Shown: positions 15,996-24,140 of the stretch, in pieces
How positions within the stretch are numbered: position 1 is the stretch's first letter
Layout: every line of letters starts with the position of its first letter
NCBI GenBank assembly: GCA_002334985.1
Contig: DDBY01000144.1
Location: forward strand, 1-29,200
Reading direction: 5' to 3'
Origin: Micavibrio sp. UBA2020
GTDB taxonomy: Bacteria; Pseudomonadota; Alphaproteobacteria; Micavibrionales; UBA2020
Length of the DNA stretch: 29,200 bases
The notes under the pieces: model-generated
What the model saw: the letters and a program-made list of their open reading frames with translations, nothing else
Database searches by the model: none
What the model was told of the DNA's origin: nothing
Translations under genes and position numbers: made by a program

Positions 15996-17167
15996 GCAAC
16001 AGCCTCTTTTTTTGCAGCTTTTGCCGTTTCTGTGGTCAGCTCACCAGCGAAGGCTTTTTGAAGGAGAGATTGCTTTAGTTCAGCTAGAGAGGAGAGCTTT
16101 TTCTGATATACATCTTCTAGTCGCTGCGTTTCTTTGCGCATACGATCAATACTTTCGACAATACGACTTTGCACCTTGATGGGAGGCAATGGAATTTTTA
16201 TTTCTTTCAATATCTTTACTGAAGCTACATTTTGAATAGCAGCACCCCCTGAATATGCGCTCAGAGCATCTTGAAAGGCTTCACTTTCCATCCAAAACTT
16301 AAGAAATGTGTTCAAAATTTTATCGGTCGGCGTCAATTTTAGCAGAGCTTGATTGATGATCCCTCGCTTAATGTCTTTGGGGACAATTGCAACGCGTCCC
16401 ATCGTTCCAGAACAGCTCATAATTAAATCATCCGGAAAAAGCTCGAACCGTTGCATCTCCTTAAATTTCTTATCGTTAATGAAGTATCGTACATCATCAA
16501 ACTGATTATAGATTGCATGCTGTTGCTCATAAATGGCATAGCCACTTGACACGAAAATAGACTTTTTTAGGCTTCCCCCAAAGGGGCCGCGCACGAAGCC
16601 ACACGTTTTGCCTAGTGGTGTATCAATCCACCCATCCCCTTGCTTAGTAAAAATAGAATTGAGATACGTATCAAACAGCTCGCGGGCGTTGGCGAGGTTT
16701 TTTTCGGCATTGGCTGTTGCCGCCGCGATCCCCTCAAACGCTTCATCCAGAATGGCTACGATCTGTTTTTGCTCGCGAAGTGGGGGGATACTGACAGCAA
16801 AACGTTCAATATCTCCTTTTGAAATGAAAGGTTGACCTGCTCCACGCTGCGGAAGCTTTATAAAGGTAAAGAGATAATAAAGAAATTTCCCTTGAATTTT
16901 TTCTTCTTTAGGCGTGAGTGTGATGGTATTTTTAATCGCAGTAAAGTCTTCTTCAGGAAAGAACATCTTCCCACATTGCGCCCCAATGGCTGATAGAACA
17001 GGGGTGTACTTTGAGTGTTCCTTATGCCCTATTCTTCCATCACATCCTGCGGCTGAAACTGCTAGAAACGCGCCGTCTTCGATGTAAGACGACTTTGTAA
17101 GATTTGTATTTCCCCAATCAACCTTGCATAAGTCCTTGAGGTTTTTTTCTACCCATCCACTCTTCAC
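15992..17167 (-). CDS. hsdS: Type I restriction-modification specificity S subunit
   Basis: A 391-residue protein with a GTG start that overlaps the hsdM stop (GTGA). The layout is typical: target-recognition domain 1 (about 1-130), a conserved central helix starting IPPLREQKQIVAILDEAF, target-recognition domain 2 (about 175-330), and a C-terminal conserved helix LPPIKVQSRIVESIDRM continuing to SLLQKAFAGEL. The two recognition domains set a bipartite DNA target that cannot be read from sequence. It bridges two HsdM copies and HsdR. Recognition domains are more AT-rich than the helices, which is usual for exchangeable segments. Confidence 0.93.
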   Translation of the reverse strand: MKSGWVEKNLKDLCKVDWGNTNLTKSSYIEDGAFLAVSAAGCDGRIGHKEHSKYTPVLSAIGAQCGKMFFPEEDFTAIKNTITLTPKEEKIQGKFLYYLFTFIKLPQRGAGQPFISKGDIERFAVSIPPLREQKQIVAILDEAFEGIAAATANAEKNLANARELFDTYLNSIFTKQGDGWIDTPLGKTCGFVRGPFGGSLKKSIFVSSGYAIYEQQHAIYNQFDDVRYFINDKKFKEMQRFELFPDDLIMSCSGTMGRVAIVPKDIKRGIINQALLKLTPTDKILNTFLKFWMESEAFQDALSAYSGGAAIQNVASVKILKEIKIPLPPIKVQSRIVESIDRMRKETQRLEDVYQKKLSSLAELKQSLLQKAFAGELTTETAKAAKKEAVA

Positions 17168-18615
17168 AGCATCCCCCGAATATTCTCAAGAATGCCCGCG
17201 CTTTCAGCATCAAGCGCGATCATTTCAGCAATGATCTCTTCCGGCTCGCGCAGGGCGGCTTCTTCTTTTTTATTAGGATTTTTAACGGAAAGATCAAAAC
17301 TGCTCTGATCAATGTCATTCACATCGACAGACCATGATTTATCACTCTTGGCGAAGCTCGCCTGCAGCTCGACAAAGTCTTTCAGGTCATCGTCATTCAG
17401 GGCATTGGTTTTGCCCATGTTGCGACCGGGATCAAGCTGGTAATACCAGACCTTGCGCGTCGGTGCGCCTTTGTCGAAAAACAGCACCACTGTCTTGACA
17501 CCCGCGCCAAGGAACGTGCCGCCGGGGCAATCCAGCACCGTATGCAGGTTGCAGCTTTGTAGCAGTTCCTGCCTCAGCGCTTTTGAGGCGTTATCCGAAT
17601 TTGACAGGAAGGTGTTTTTAATGACAATGGCCGCCCTGCCCCCAGCCTTCAGCGATTTGATAAAATGCTGAAGGAACAAAAACGCGGTTTCTCCGGTTTT
17701 GATCGGGAAGTTTTGCTGCACTTCCTTACGCTCCTTGCCGCCAAAAGGCGGGTTGGCAAGGATGACATCGAAACGGTCTTTGTCCTGAATATCGCTGATA
17801 TTTTCGGACAAGGTATTGGTGTGTACGATATTGGGGGTATCGATCCCGTGCAGGATCATATTCATGATCGCGATAACGTAGGCGAGGCTCTTTTTTTCCT
17901 TGCCGTAAAAAGTTTTGGTTTGCAGGATTTCAAGCTGTTTGGTGGTCAGCTCGCCTTTTCTGAGGTAGTCATGCGCTTCGCACAAAAACCCTGCGGAGCC
18001 GACAGCGCCGTCATAGATACGCTCGCCTATTTTCGGTTTTACCACCTGTATCATGGCACGGATCAGCGGGCGCGGCGTGTAATATTCCCCGCCATTGCGC
18101 CCTGCATTACCCATGTTCTTGATTTTGGCTTCGTAGAGGTGTGAAAGCTCGTGCTTTTCCTGCTGTGAGCGGAAACGCAAGCCGTCCATCAGCTCCAATG
18201 CATCACGCAGGCTGTAGCCGCTTTGAAACTTGTTTTTGATTTCGCCAAAAATCTCGCCGATTTTGTATTCGATGGTATCGGGGCTGGTGGCGCGCTGTTT
18301 AAAACCCTTCAGATAGGGGAAGAGATCATCATTGACGTATTTGATCAGGTCTTCACCCGTCAGGGCGTTATCATGGTCGAATGATCCGTCTGCCTTTTTG
18401 GGGGCTGCCCATTTTGCCCAGCGGTGTTTTTTATCGATGATGAATTCGTACGATTTGCCCTTCAGATCGGCAGTCATCGCCCGTTCTTGCTCCAGATCAT
18501 CCAGATATTTTAAAAACAGCATCCACGAGGATTGTTCGGTGTAATCAAGCTCGGTTGTACACCCCGCCTCTTTCCACAGAACGTCATCGATGTTTTTAAA
18601 GACCTGTTCGAACAT
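17164..18615 (-). CDS. hsdM: Type I restriction-modification methylase M subunit
   Basis: A 483-residue N6-adenine methylase. The ATG at 18615 follows GGAGAA; a GTG directly upstream is also in frame. The N-terminal helical domain (about 1-150) precedes the methylase fold. AdoMet motif I appears as DGAVGSAGF (202-210) and the catalytic motif IV as NPPF (288-291) in ILANPPFGGKE. EYYTPRPLIRAMI is the usual pre-motif I segment. With HsdS it methylates adenines in the target. It starts 36 bp after the fused methylase-like gene, so all four genes probably share one transcript. Confidence 0.95.
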   Translation of the reverse strand: MFEQVFKNIDDVLWKEAGCTTELDYTEQSSWMLFLKYLDDLEQERAMTADLKGKSYEFIIDKKHRWAKWAAPKKADGSFDHDNALTGEDLIKYVNDDLFPYLKGFKQRATSPDTIEYKIGEIFGEIKNKFQSGYSLRDALELMDGLRFRSQQEKHELSHLYEAKIKNMGNAGRNGGEYYTPRPLIRAMIQVVKPKIGERIYDGAVGSAGFLCEAHDYLRKGELTTKQLEILQTKTFYGKEKKSLAYVIAIMNMILHGIDTPNIVHTNTLSENISDIQDKDRFDVILANPPFGGKERKEVQQNFPIKTGETAFLFLQHFIKSLKAGGRAAIVIKNTFLSNSDNASKALRQELLQSCNLHTVLDCPGGTFLGAGVKTVVLFFDKGAPTRKVWYYQLDPGRNMGKTNALNDDDLKDFVELQASFAKSDKSWSVDVNDIDQSSFDLSVKNPNKKEEAALREPEEIIAEMIALDAESAGILENIRGML

Positions 18616-18651
18616 CACCTTCTCCTGATTAGCCGCTTTTTGTGACTCTGT

Positions 18652-20424
18652 TTACTGACTTACTGCGCCTTGCGCCATTTCATAGATGTGCGCTTCGGCA
18701 CGCTTTTTCTTTTCTCTTAATTTGTCTAACTCGCGTTGCATGCGCTCGTACTCTTGGTATTTCGTTATTATAAGCTCCTGACGTTCAAAGGGAATCACCG
18801 GGACCGCTAAATTTTTAAGTCCGCCCATGGCGACATTCTGGATAGTCGTCCCACCCGCCATACCCTGCAATAGCGACTGCGCGAGCGGTGACCGGAGATA
18901 TGCAAACAGCACTCGCGGATCTCTAACTGCCCCCTTTTTCCGGAGCCTGATTATAACGCAAGATTGGCCCGCAACGATTGGAACACCGCCACTTTCTTTA
19001 ATAATATCTTCAGTTACCAAAGCCGCCTTCCCGATGGTCCCCTTTATCGAGAGCAATATGTCGTTTGGTTTAAGAATGGCCTCTTCGATCTGCGGGGCAG
19101 CTTTCGTTGGTAGCTCACTGAGCTTGTTAGGCAACGAAAGTAGGCCGTCATCAATGTCGACTAGGAGTGCCTCGCGAACCATAAACCCTCCCCCTTCAGC
19201 ATTCCCTCGCGGCAATGCTTGCGGCCTGTGTATTTCAGCCAAGTCCGCAAGGGTGAGAAGCTCTTGCTGCTTAAGTAAGTTAAGGTTACGTCGCGCTTCA
19301 TCGTCTAACACATAACGCTCGACCGAAAGGTTAAAACCTGATCCCAGAAGCTCTGCATATGGTACGCGCACACAATGACTGTGCCGTTCCTTGCCTTTCA
19401 AAAGCTTTCTAAGAAAGTCCCCATCGATGTTCGTCGGCTCAGTTGTATCAAGGAAGCAGATCGATCCTTGGTCGTGCACGCCCGTACCGGAAAACACCAA
19501 AATAGACCCAGCGACCACAGTGCGCGGAAAAGCCCCACGCGGCAGGGCAAGAACTGATTCCAGCCCATACTTGTTTATGAGATCCTGTTTAAATGCGGAG
19601 TCTCTGCTCGAGGTGCGGAATAATAGGCCATTGCCGACGATGACGAGGTTCCTTTTCCTGCCCAACCGTGCGCCCCAAACCGCGCCCAGTGCTTCGCTCG
19701 AATACACCTCGGTAAAGTAGGGCAGCCCACCCTGATTTAGCTTCATACCGAGCGGGGGCATAATAAGCGCGTGATCAAACCTCCCGATATCATCCTCAGA
19801 GGCGGCAGAGATAATAGACTTAACCTGAATGTTTAGCTCGTACCCGCATGTTGCGGCCAATAACGAAAGAATGCGTGAAGAGTCCAGATTTTCAATATCA
19901 AGAAAGACGGTATGCTTTTTGGATAGCTCCCAGGCGGGGTGTATTGCATAGGAAAAGGCACACCGTATAGTTGCGCCCTCAGCGGAATCCATAGCCGTGA
20001 TAATCAGGGCGCAGCTTTCTTTGGATATCCATGTTTCCACAAACGTATTTTCTAGTATTGCTTCCGCAATCTCTCCCAGAGGAACCCGCGCCTCAAGATT
20101 ATCCACAATAATGCGCCGGAAATGCTCGATCTCCCCCAACCCCAGCCCTTCAACCATATTTGGAAGCCCATATTCACCCTCGGGGTGCAGCACCCTCAAA
20201 ATCTTGGCCATTTCTCGGGCAATAAAGTCAGCCGAAGCTTCCATGAGGGGGGGCATCCCCCTTAAGTCACCTTCAGAAGATTGTGACCAGCGGAGCAATA
20301 AAGCCATCATCGCCCCGTTCTTCACCGAGCTCGCTGCGCCGCCACGAAAAGCGTCAGCTATCTGAAGGCTAACGTCTGGCCTTTCTTGGGAGCTTCTGAG
20401 GTTGGCGCGTGTAATGGGCTTCAT
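18652..20424 (-). CDS. Degenerate HsdM-like methylase domain fused to an HsdS-like recognition domain
   Basis: A 590-residue protein. The ATG at 20424 lies 6 bases after GGAG. Residues 1 to about 370 align by eye with HsdM-type methylases: RFDHALIMPPLGMKL (216-229) sits where HsdM has RFDVILANPPFGGKE, so the catalytic N-P-P-F is M-P-P-L. LESVLALPRGAFPRTVVAGS (288-307) matches the following segment. No glycine-rich AdoMet motif I is visible. Residues about 400-590 look like one S-type recognition domain (DILLSIKGTIGKAALVTED, GGTTIQNVAMGGLKNLAVPV) and a coiled-coil helix. It probably binds DNA without methylating, in the type I operon. Alternative: a divergent active enzyme. Confidence 0.65.
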   Translation of the reverse strand: MKPITRANLRSSQERPDVSLQIADAFRGGAASSVKNGAMMALLLRWSQSSEGDLRGMPPLMEASADFIAREMAKILRVLHPEGEYGLPNMVEGLGLGEIEHFRRIIVDNLEARVPLGEIAEAILENTFVETWISKESCALIITAMDSAEGATIRCAFSYAIHPAWELSKKHTVFLDIENLDSSRILSLLAATCGYELNIQVKSIISAASEDDIGRFDHALIMPPLGMKLNQGGLPYFTEVYSSEALGAVWGARLGRKRNLVIVGNGLLFRTSSRDSAFKQDLINKYGLESVLALPRGAFPRTVVAGSILVFSGTGVHDQGSICFLDTTEPTNIDGDFLRKLLKGKERHSHCVRVPYAELLGSGFNLSVERYVLDDEARRNLNLLKQQELLTLADLAEIHRPQALPRGNAEGGGFMVREALLVDIDDGLLSLPNKLSELPTKAAPQIEEAILKPNDILLSIKGTIGKAALVTEDIIKESGGVPIVAGQSCVIIRLRKKGAVRDPRVLFAYLRSPLAQSLLQGMAGGTTIQNVAMGGLKNLAVPVIPFERQELIITKYQEYERMQRELDKLREKKKRAEAHIYEMAQGAVSQ

Positions 20425-20446
20425 GTGTTTCTCCACTTATAGTTCC

Positions 20447-20475
20447 ACTCTATGCCAAAATGACAAATAAGTCAA
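20447..20475 (-). promoter_or_regulatory. Promoter of the type I restriction-modification operon
   Basis: On the minus strand, -35 TTGACT (20470-20475) and -10-like TAGAGT (20447-20452) are 17 bases apart, 22 bp upstream of the first start codon in the operon. Confidence 0.65.
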
Positions 20476-20780
20476 TAACTGATTATTTTTTCATGGGTAA
20501 TTTTTTAAAATATTATTCTATTTCAAAAACATGAGTGCTCAAAAGCCCCTACTTTCGTCGGAGTAAGCCCTCTGGAAAATAGCCTTTTTGCATTTAGCCG
20601 CCTCAATATTCTAAACTCGCTTTACATGCTGCCTTTATATTTCCAGCCCCCTGCCTAACAAAACGATGGGCGAATACGCCCCCTATGCATTTCTGCTCTC
20701 TGAAAGATGCAACTTGGACTTCATCAGATTCCCTTAACTAGCCCGATTTAGACCCTGAATAGAGGTTAGCCAACTACGGC
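20476..20780. other. Intergenic stretch with no gene seen
   Basis: About 300 bp between the restriction-operon promoter and the GIY-YIG stop. I see no open frame, tRNA, strong hairpin or terminator here. The left part (20476-20525) is AT-rich. Confidence 0.5.
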
Positions 20781-21251
20781 CTAATGCGTGTCAAAATCGT
20801 TATATGGCGTACCTAAAACTACCGCCGTATAAATCTCTAACAACGCCTGTCTTGTAGGATCTACTTCCTCAACAAAACGCACATCCATAGCCCGAATTCT
20901 CTCTTTTGCACGAGAGAAAGCATCAAGGAAGAGAGCTTCCTTCATGAGCCCGTCTCGAGATCCCGCCCCCGCTTTGTAAGCCGCTTTTAAATTGCCCGTT
21001 TGCTGGCGTGCAAGACGAAAAGCAAAGGCAGCCATTCTATGAGTGGCGCCCGCCCTAGAGTGTCTGGCCAGCCTACCTCGGATATTGTTACTGCGTCCGA
21101 CGTACCAGTGACGCTCTCCTTCGGATAGAAGATAAATGCCCGCTTTCGGCATTTGCTTTGGCAAGGAAGCACAAGTGACTGGCTGCATTTCAAGTAGGTA
21201 ATTAACCTTGTCATACGCCTGATCTATGTACGGAACAAATATATCGTGCAC
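20781..21251 (-). CDS. GIY-YIG family nuclease-like protein
   Basis: A 156-residue protein with a GTG start at 21251 and a strong RBS (AGGGGGAG) 8 bases upstream. The GIY-YIG core is present: GIYLL (38-42), HWYVGRSNN (48-56; YVG for YIG), arginines 58 and 60, and candidate metal-binding Glu139 in LLEIYTAVVLGTPYNDFDTH (last 20 residues), with Asn151. It is a stand-alone nuclease domain with a short helical insert, lacking the DNA-binding tail of intron homing enzymes. The position between a restriction operon and a SIR2 gene suggests defence or element maintenance. Its leader carries hairpins that may control translation. Catalysis is inferred. Confidence 0.75.
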   Translation of the reverse strand: MHDIFVPYIDQAYDKVNYLLEMQPVTCASLPKQMPKAGIYLLSEGERHWYVGRSNNIRGRLARHSRAGATHRMAAFAFRLARQQTGNLKAAYKAGAGSRDGLMKEALFLDAFSRAKERIRAMDVRFVEEVDPTRQALLEIYTAVVLGTPYNDFDTH

Positions 21252-21255
21252 TGTT

Positions 21256-21309
21256 TAAACTCCCCCTAAAACAATCGGTCGCCAGATTTCTCTGGCGACC
21301 GGGAGTTTA
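21256..21309 (-). promoter_or_regulatory. Leader hairpin that covers the GIY-YIG ribosome-binding site
   Basis: In minus-strand RNA, TAAACTCCC (21309-21301) pairs with GGGAGTTTA (21264-21256), which contains the Shine-Dalgarno. Between them is a perfect 10-bp hairpin, GGTCGCCAGA/TCTGGCGACC (21300-21291 with 21286-21277), closed by a GAAA tetraloop. The loop is GNRA only on the minus strand, which favours that strand as the transcript. The hairpin followed by GATTGTTTTA could also act as a terminator or attenuator. Confidence 0.6.
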
Positions 21310-21575
21310 GAAGCCGCACTAGTACGACCGCGACGGCCTTTAGCCGCGAGGCTTGGACATACGCCGCCGCCTCCCGGCCATAAAGGTCGAGAAGCGACGT
21401 GATGACGGACACGTCACCGACTAGTGCGGGATTCTAAAGCCCCAACATAGGTCGAAGTTACCTATGCAGGTATGAAAGTAGCTGTTTTCCGGCGCAAGAG
21501 CAACCAGCCGGAAAACACGGCTGCAAACACGCACAAATGAATGAACTTTAGGCCGCTAAGGACGGGGCTTTGCGG
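21308..21575. ncRNA. Structured RNA region of unknown class between the GIY-YIG and SIR2 genes
   Basis: Several long complementary blocks are nested here. Stem B: 21308-21312 with 21432-21436, plus ten perfect pairs CCGCACTAGT (21314-21323) with 21420-21429. Inside B: GGCCTTTA (21335-21342) with 21381-21388, and GACGTG (21396-21401) with CACGTC (21410-21415). Stem C: AAAGCCCC (21436-21443) with GGGGCTTT (21564-21571), enclosing CATAGGT/ACCTATG (21446-21466) and GTTTTCCGGC/GCCGGAAAAC (21484-21516). CCGC (21553-21556) with GCGG (21572-21575) would make a pseudoknot. No long frame is open. Strand is uncertain; the adjoining GNRA loop favours minus, as a long leader of the GIY-YIG gene or a separate RNA. 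Confidence 0.6.
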
Positions 21576-21577
21576 AG

Positions 21578-21608
21578 TTCGAACTCCTAACGCTTAGGCA
21601 GGAATTCG
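21578..21608. repeat. Internal attachment-site-like core
   Basis: TTCGAACTCCTAAC (21578-21591), five bases, then GGCAGGAATTCG (21597-21608). Both arms and the 5-base spacing match attL (12058-12088) exactly, but the centre is GCTTA here and CTTCT at attL and in the tRNA. The tRNA acceptor sequence is absent. This is a second recombinase core in the middle of the island. Confidence 0.75.
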
Positions 21609-21636
21609 CTAAGTATTGACGTAGCAGTGTACAGTC

Positions 21637-21667
21637 TTGCAGCTTGGCTTTAGGGAGCGTCTATAAT
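21637..21667 (+). promoter_or_regulatory. Probable promoter of the SIR2-NTPase gene
   Basis: A consensus -10 TATAAT (21662-21667) lies 38 bp before the ATG. The best -35 is TTGCAG (21637-21642) with a long 19-base spacer. The -10 sits in the palindrome TCTATAATAGA, so a minus-strand -10 (TATTAT) overlaps it and divergent transcription toward the structured RNA is possible. Confidence 0.5.
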
Positions 21668-21705
21668 AGATTCAGACTTTCGCTAATTTGAGCAAGGGAA
21701 ATTAA

Positions 21706-24129
21706 ATGACTAGAGATTTACACTCTTTTATTAGAACCATCTCCCCTGAGAATACGGTATTGCTTTTTGGAGCTGGTGCCTCCATTCCATCTGGCGCTCC
21801 TAGTGTGCCTCAGCTAGTTACCCACCTCTCCGAAAGATTTAAACAAGACGCTAGAAATTTTTCTCTCTCAGAAATTTCTGAACTCATAGAAAAGAGAAGT
21901 GGAGATCGTCGGACTTTGATTGCAGAAGTAAGAAATCTCTATGGTAAAATTTTGCCTACTGGAGGTTTGCTCAACCTTCCCCTGTATAATTGGAAATCTC
22001 TTTATACGACCAATTACGATGAACTGATAGAAGTAGTTTACGATCGCAGAGGTAAGGACCTACAAGTTTATTCATCTAACTATGATTTTACCTCGCACAC
22101 AAAGTCCGGTATTACAAAATTATTTAAGATACACGGTACAATCAAAAAAGATATCTGTGATGGGCATAAAGAAAGATTAATTTTAACTACAACAGATTAC
22201 GATAACACTGAAGATTACCGGAATTATTTATTTGATCGTCTTAAATCCGATCTTGCCGAGGCAAATCTAGTAATCATTGGACATTCACTCCAAGACGTAG
22301 ACGTTAAAGAAATAGTCGAAAGAGCTATTAAGCTCAAAACACAAACCCAATCGAATAAGCAAATTACATTGCTAATGTACACAAGAGATGACGACCGAGC
22401 AGAGCTGATGGAAGCACGTGGTGTACGAGTGGTTTTTGGCGGACTTGATGAATTTTTCACAGCTCTAGCCGCTCTGGAACCCGCGCCGCTATTTGCCCCT
22501 GCAACGACAGAAAACCTCCTAGATAATATTCCCTCTCTATTGCCTGTTAGTATAGATGTATCACATAGCATACAGACCGGCACACCGAACATTGCCGCTA
22601 TGTTCAATGGGAGTCCCGCAACTTATCCCGATATAAAAGCAGATCTAACCTTCGAGCGTAGCTTTGTATCTACCCTCGTATCTAAGCTAGAAGGTTCAGA
22701 AATATGTTTCTTGATTCTTGGCGCTAGCGGTGTGGGAAAAACAACAGCGGCAAGGCAAATTCTTAGTAAGGCTATAGAAGCTGGCTTTTATGCCTGGGAG
22801 CATAAAAGAGATCAAGCGCTACAAGTGCAAGATTGGTTTGATGCCGCCCTTCTCTTACTGGAAAAAAATGAGAGTGGAATTTTATTAATCGATGATGCCC
22901 ACCAGTATTTATATGAAGTAAATGACTTAGTGGATAAGCTTTCTACCCTAGAGACTTGCCCCTTAAAAATTGTCCTTACCTCTAGTAAAAACCACTGGAA
23001 CCCTCGAGTAAAAACACCAAATATCTACAGGAAAGGCGTAGAGTTTATCTTATCTCAATTAGATGGAGACGAAATTTCTAAGCTTTTGCTGCTGATTCAG
23101 CATCCTAATATCCAGCCATTATTAGAGCACACTTTTAGTGGTTTCTCTAAGCATGAGCAAAAGAGACGCTTGGTAGATAAATGTCATTCAGATATGTTTG
23201 TCTGCTTAAAAAACATTTTCGCGTCTGAAAAGTTCGATGACATTATTCTGAGAGAATACGCATCTTTGGAGCGAAAATACCAAGATGTATACAAATTTGT
23301 ATCTGCACTGGAGACTGCCGGCGTAAGAGTACATCGACAACTTATCGTGAGACTTCTTACAATTCCTGCTGATGCAATTACATCTTTATTATCTAACATG
23401 ACCGATATTATCAGCGAGTACGATGTAGACATCAAAGAAGGGATATATGGGTGGAGAGGACGTCACCCAGTTATTACAGGCATTGTAACTAAGTATAAAT
23501 TTAGCGAAAACAACGACTGGGTTAGTCTGTTTGAAAAGGTAATTGATCACATTTCTCCAACATATGACATAGAAATTAGATCTATACGTGAGCTATGTAA
23601 TATCCAATCTGGGATTTCTCGAATTTCTGATAAGAAAATACAAAATCGTCTTCTCAGAAGAATGATATCTGTCGCTCCCAGTGAGCGAGTGCCTCGCCAT
23701 AGGCTCATCAGGAACCTAATTGATATGGGAGAATTTGATCACGCTGAAACAGAAATCAGAATATTTGATAAAGACTTTAGCAATGACGGGCCTGTTTCAC
23801 GATATAAAACTAATCTAATGGTAGCACGAGCTACAAAGACCCCAGGATTGATGCCTGAGGATAGGATGGTTATCCTTAACGATGCGCGCTTTCTGGCACA
23901 AGATAACTTGCGTCGCTTTCCAAATAACAAATATGTATTAGGATCATATGCCGATGTGGGTATAGAAATTTATAGGTTAACTGGTAAGTACGAAACATTC
24001 GATGATGCAATATCCAATCTGAAAGAGGCAGAAAACCAGCTCGGTGATCCCGATATATCTAATCTTATCAGAAAATATGAACGCAAAATAGCAGGTCAGC
24101 CTATTGATGTTAATGAAGTTGGCGAATAA
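21706..24129 (+). CDS. SIR2-like NADase fused to a P-loop (STAND/AAA-like) NTPase, putative antiphage effector
   Basis: An 807-residue protein. The N-terminal SIR2-type domain (about 1-255) has LLFGAGAS (19-26), TTNYDEL with Asn103, KIHGT with His143, and LVIIGHSLQDVDV (188-200). The central NTPase (about 310-470) has Walker A GASGVGKTT (339-347) and Walker B ILLIDDAH (392-399). The C-terminal 330 residues are helical, TPR-like near 690-790, and probably the sensor. SIR2-NTPase proteins such as Avs5 deplete NAD on phage infection; this protein is shorter than typical Avs, so the subfamily is open. The gene is much AT-richer than its neighbours, implying separate acquisition. It converges on the integrase with an 11-bp gap. 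Confidence 0.8.
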   Translation: MTRDLHSFIRTISPENTVLLFGAGASIPSGAPSVPQLVTHLSERFKQDARNFSLSEISELIEKRSGDRRTLIAEVRNLYGKILPTGGLLNLPLYNWKSLYTTNYDELIEVVYDRRGKDLQVYSSNYDFTSHTKSGITKLFKIHGTIKKDICDGHKERLILTTTDYDNTEDYRNYLFDRLKSDLAEANLVIIGHSLQDVDVKEIVERAIKLKTQTQSNKQITLLMYTRDDDRAELMEARGVRVVFGGLDEFFTALAALEPAPLFAPATTENLLDNIPSLLPVSIDVSHSIQTGTPNIAAMFNGSPATYPDIKADLTFERSFVSTLVSKLEGSEICFLILGASGVGKTTAARQILSKAIEAGFYAWEHKRDQALQVQDWFDAALLLLEKNESGILLIDDAHQYLYEVNDLVDKLSTLETCPLKIVLTSSKNHWNPRVKTPNIYRKGVEFILSQLDGDEISKLLLLIQHPNIQPLLEHTFSGFSKHEQKRRLVDKCHSDMFVCLKNIFASEKFDDIILREYASLERKYQDVYKFVSALETAGVRVHRQLIVRLLTIPADAITSLLSNMTDIISEYDVDIKEGIYGWRGRHPVITGIVTKYKFSENNDWVSLFEKVIDHISPTYDIEIRSIRELCNIQSGISRISDKKIQNRLLRRMISVAPSERVPRHRLIRNLIDMGEFDHAETEIRIFDKDFSNDGPVSRYKTNLMVARATKTPGLMPEDRMVILNDARFLAQDNLRRFPNNKYVLGSYADVGIEIYRLTGKYETFDDAISNLKEAENQLGDPDISNLIRKYERKIAGQPIDVNEVGE

Positions 24130-24140
24130 TCTATAGGTAT

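Noticed and set aside
21436..21610. tmRNA or tRNA gene in the structured region
   Set aside because: A T-arm-like GGAGTTCGAACTCC is present, but no matching acceptor stem, CCA end or resume codon with a tag frame was found on either strand.
21256..21610. Group I intron with a GIY-YIG homing endonuclease
   Set aside because: The GIY-YIG gene next to structured RNA suggested it, but I could not find the conserved P7/P3 core segments or flanking exons; the protein also lacks a homing-type DNA-binding tail. Not excluded without a covariance search.
21256..21705. Retron ncRNA
   Set aside because: No reverse transcriptase gene is present in the window.
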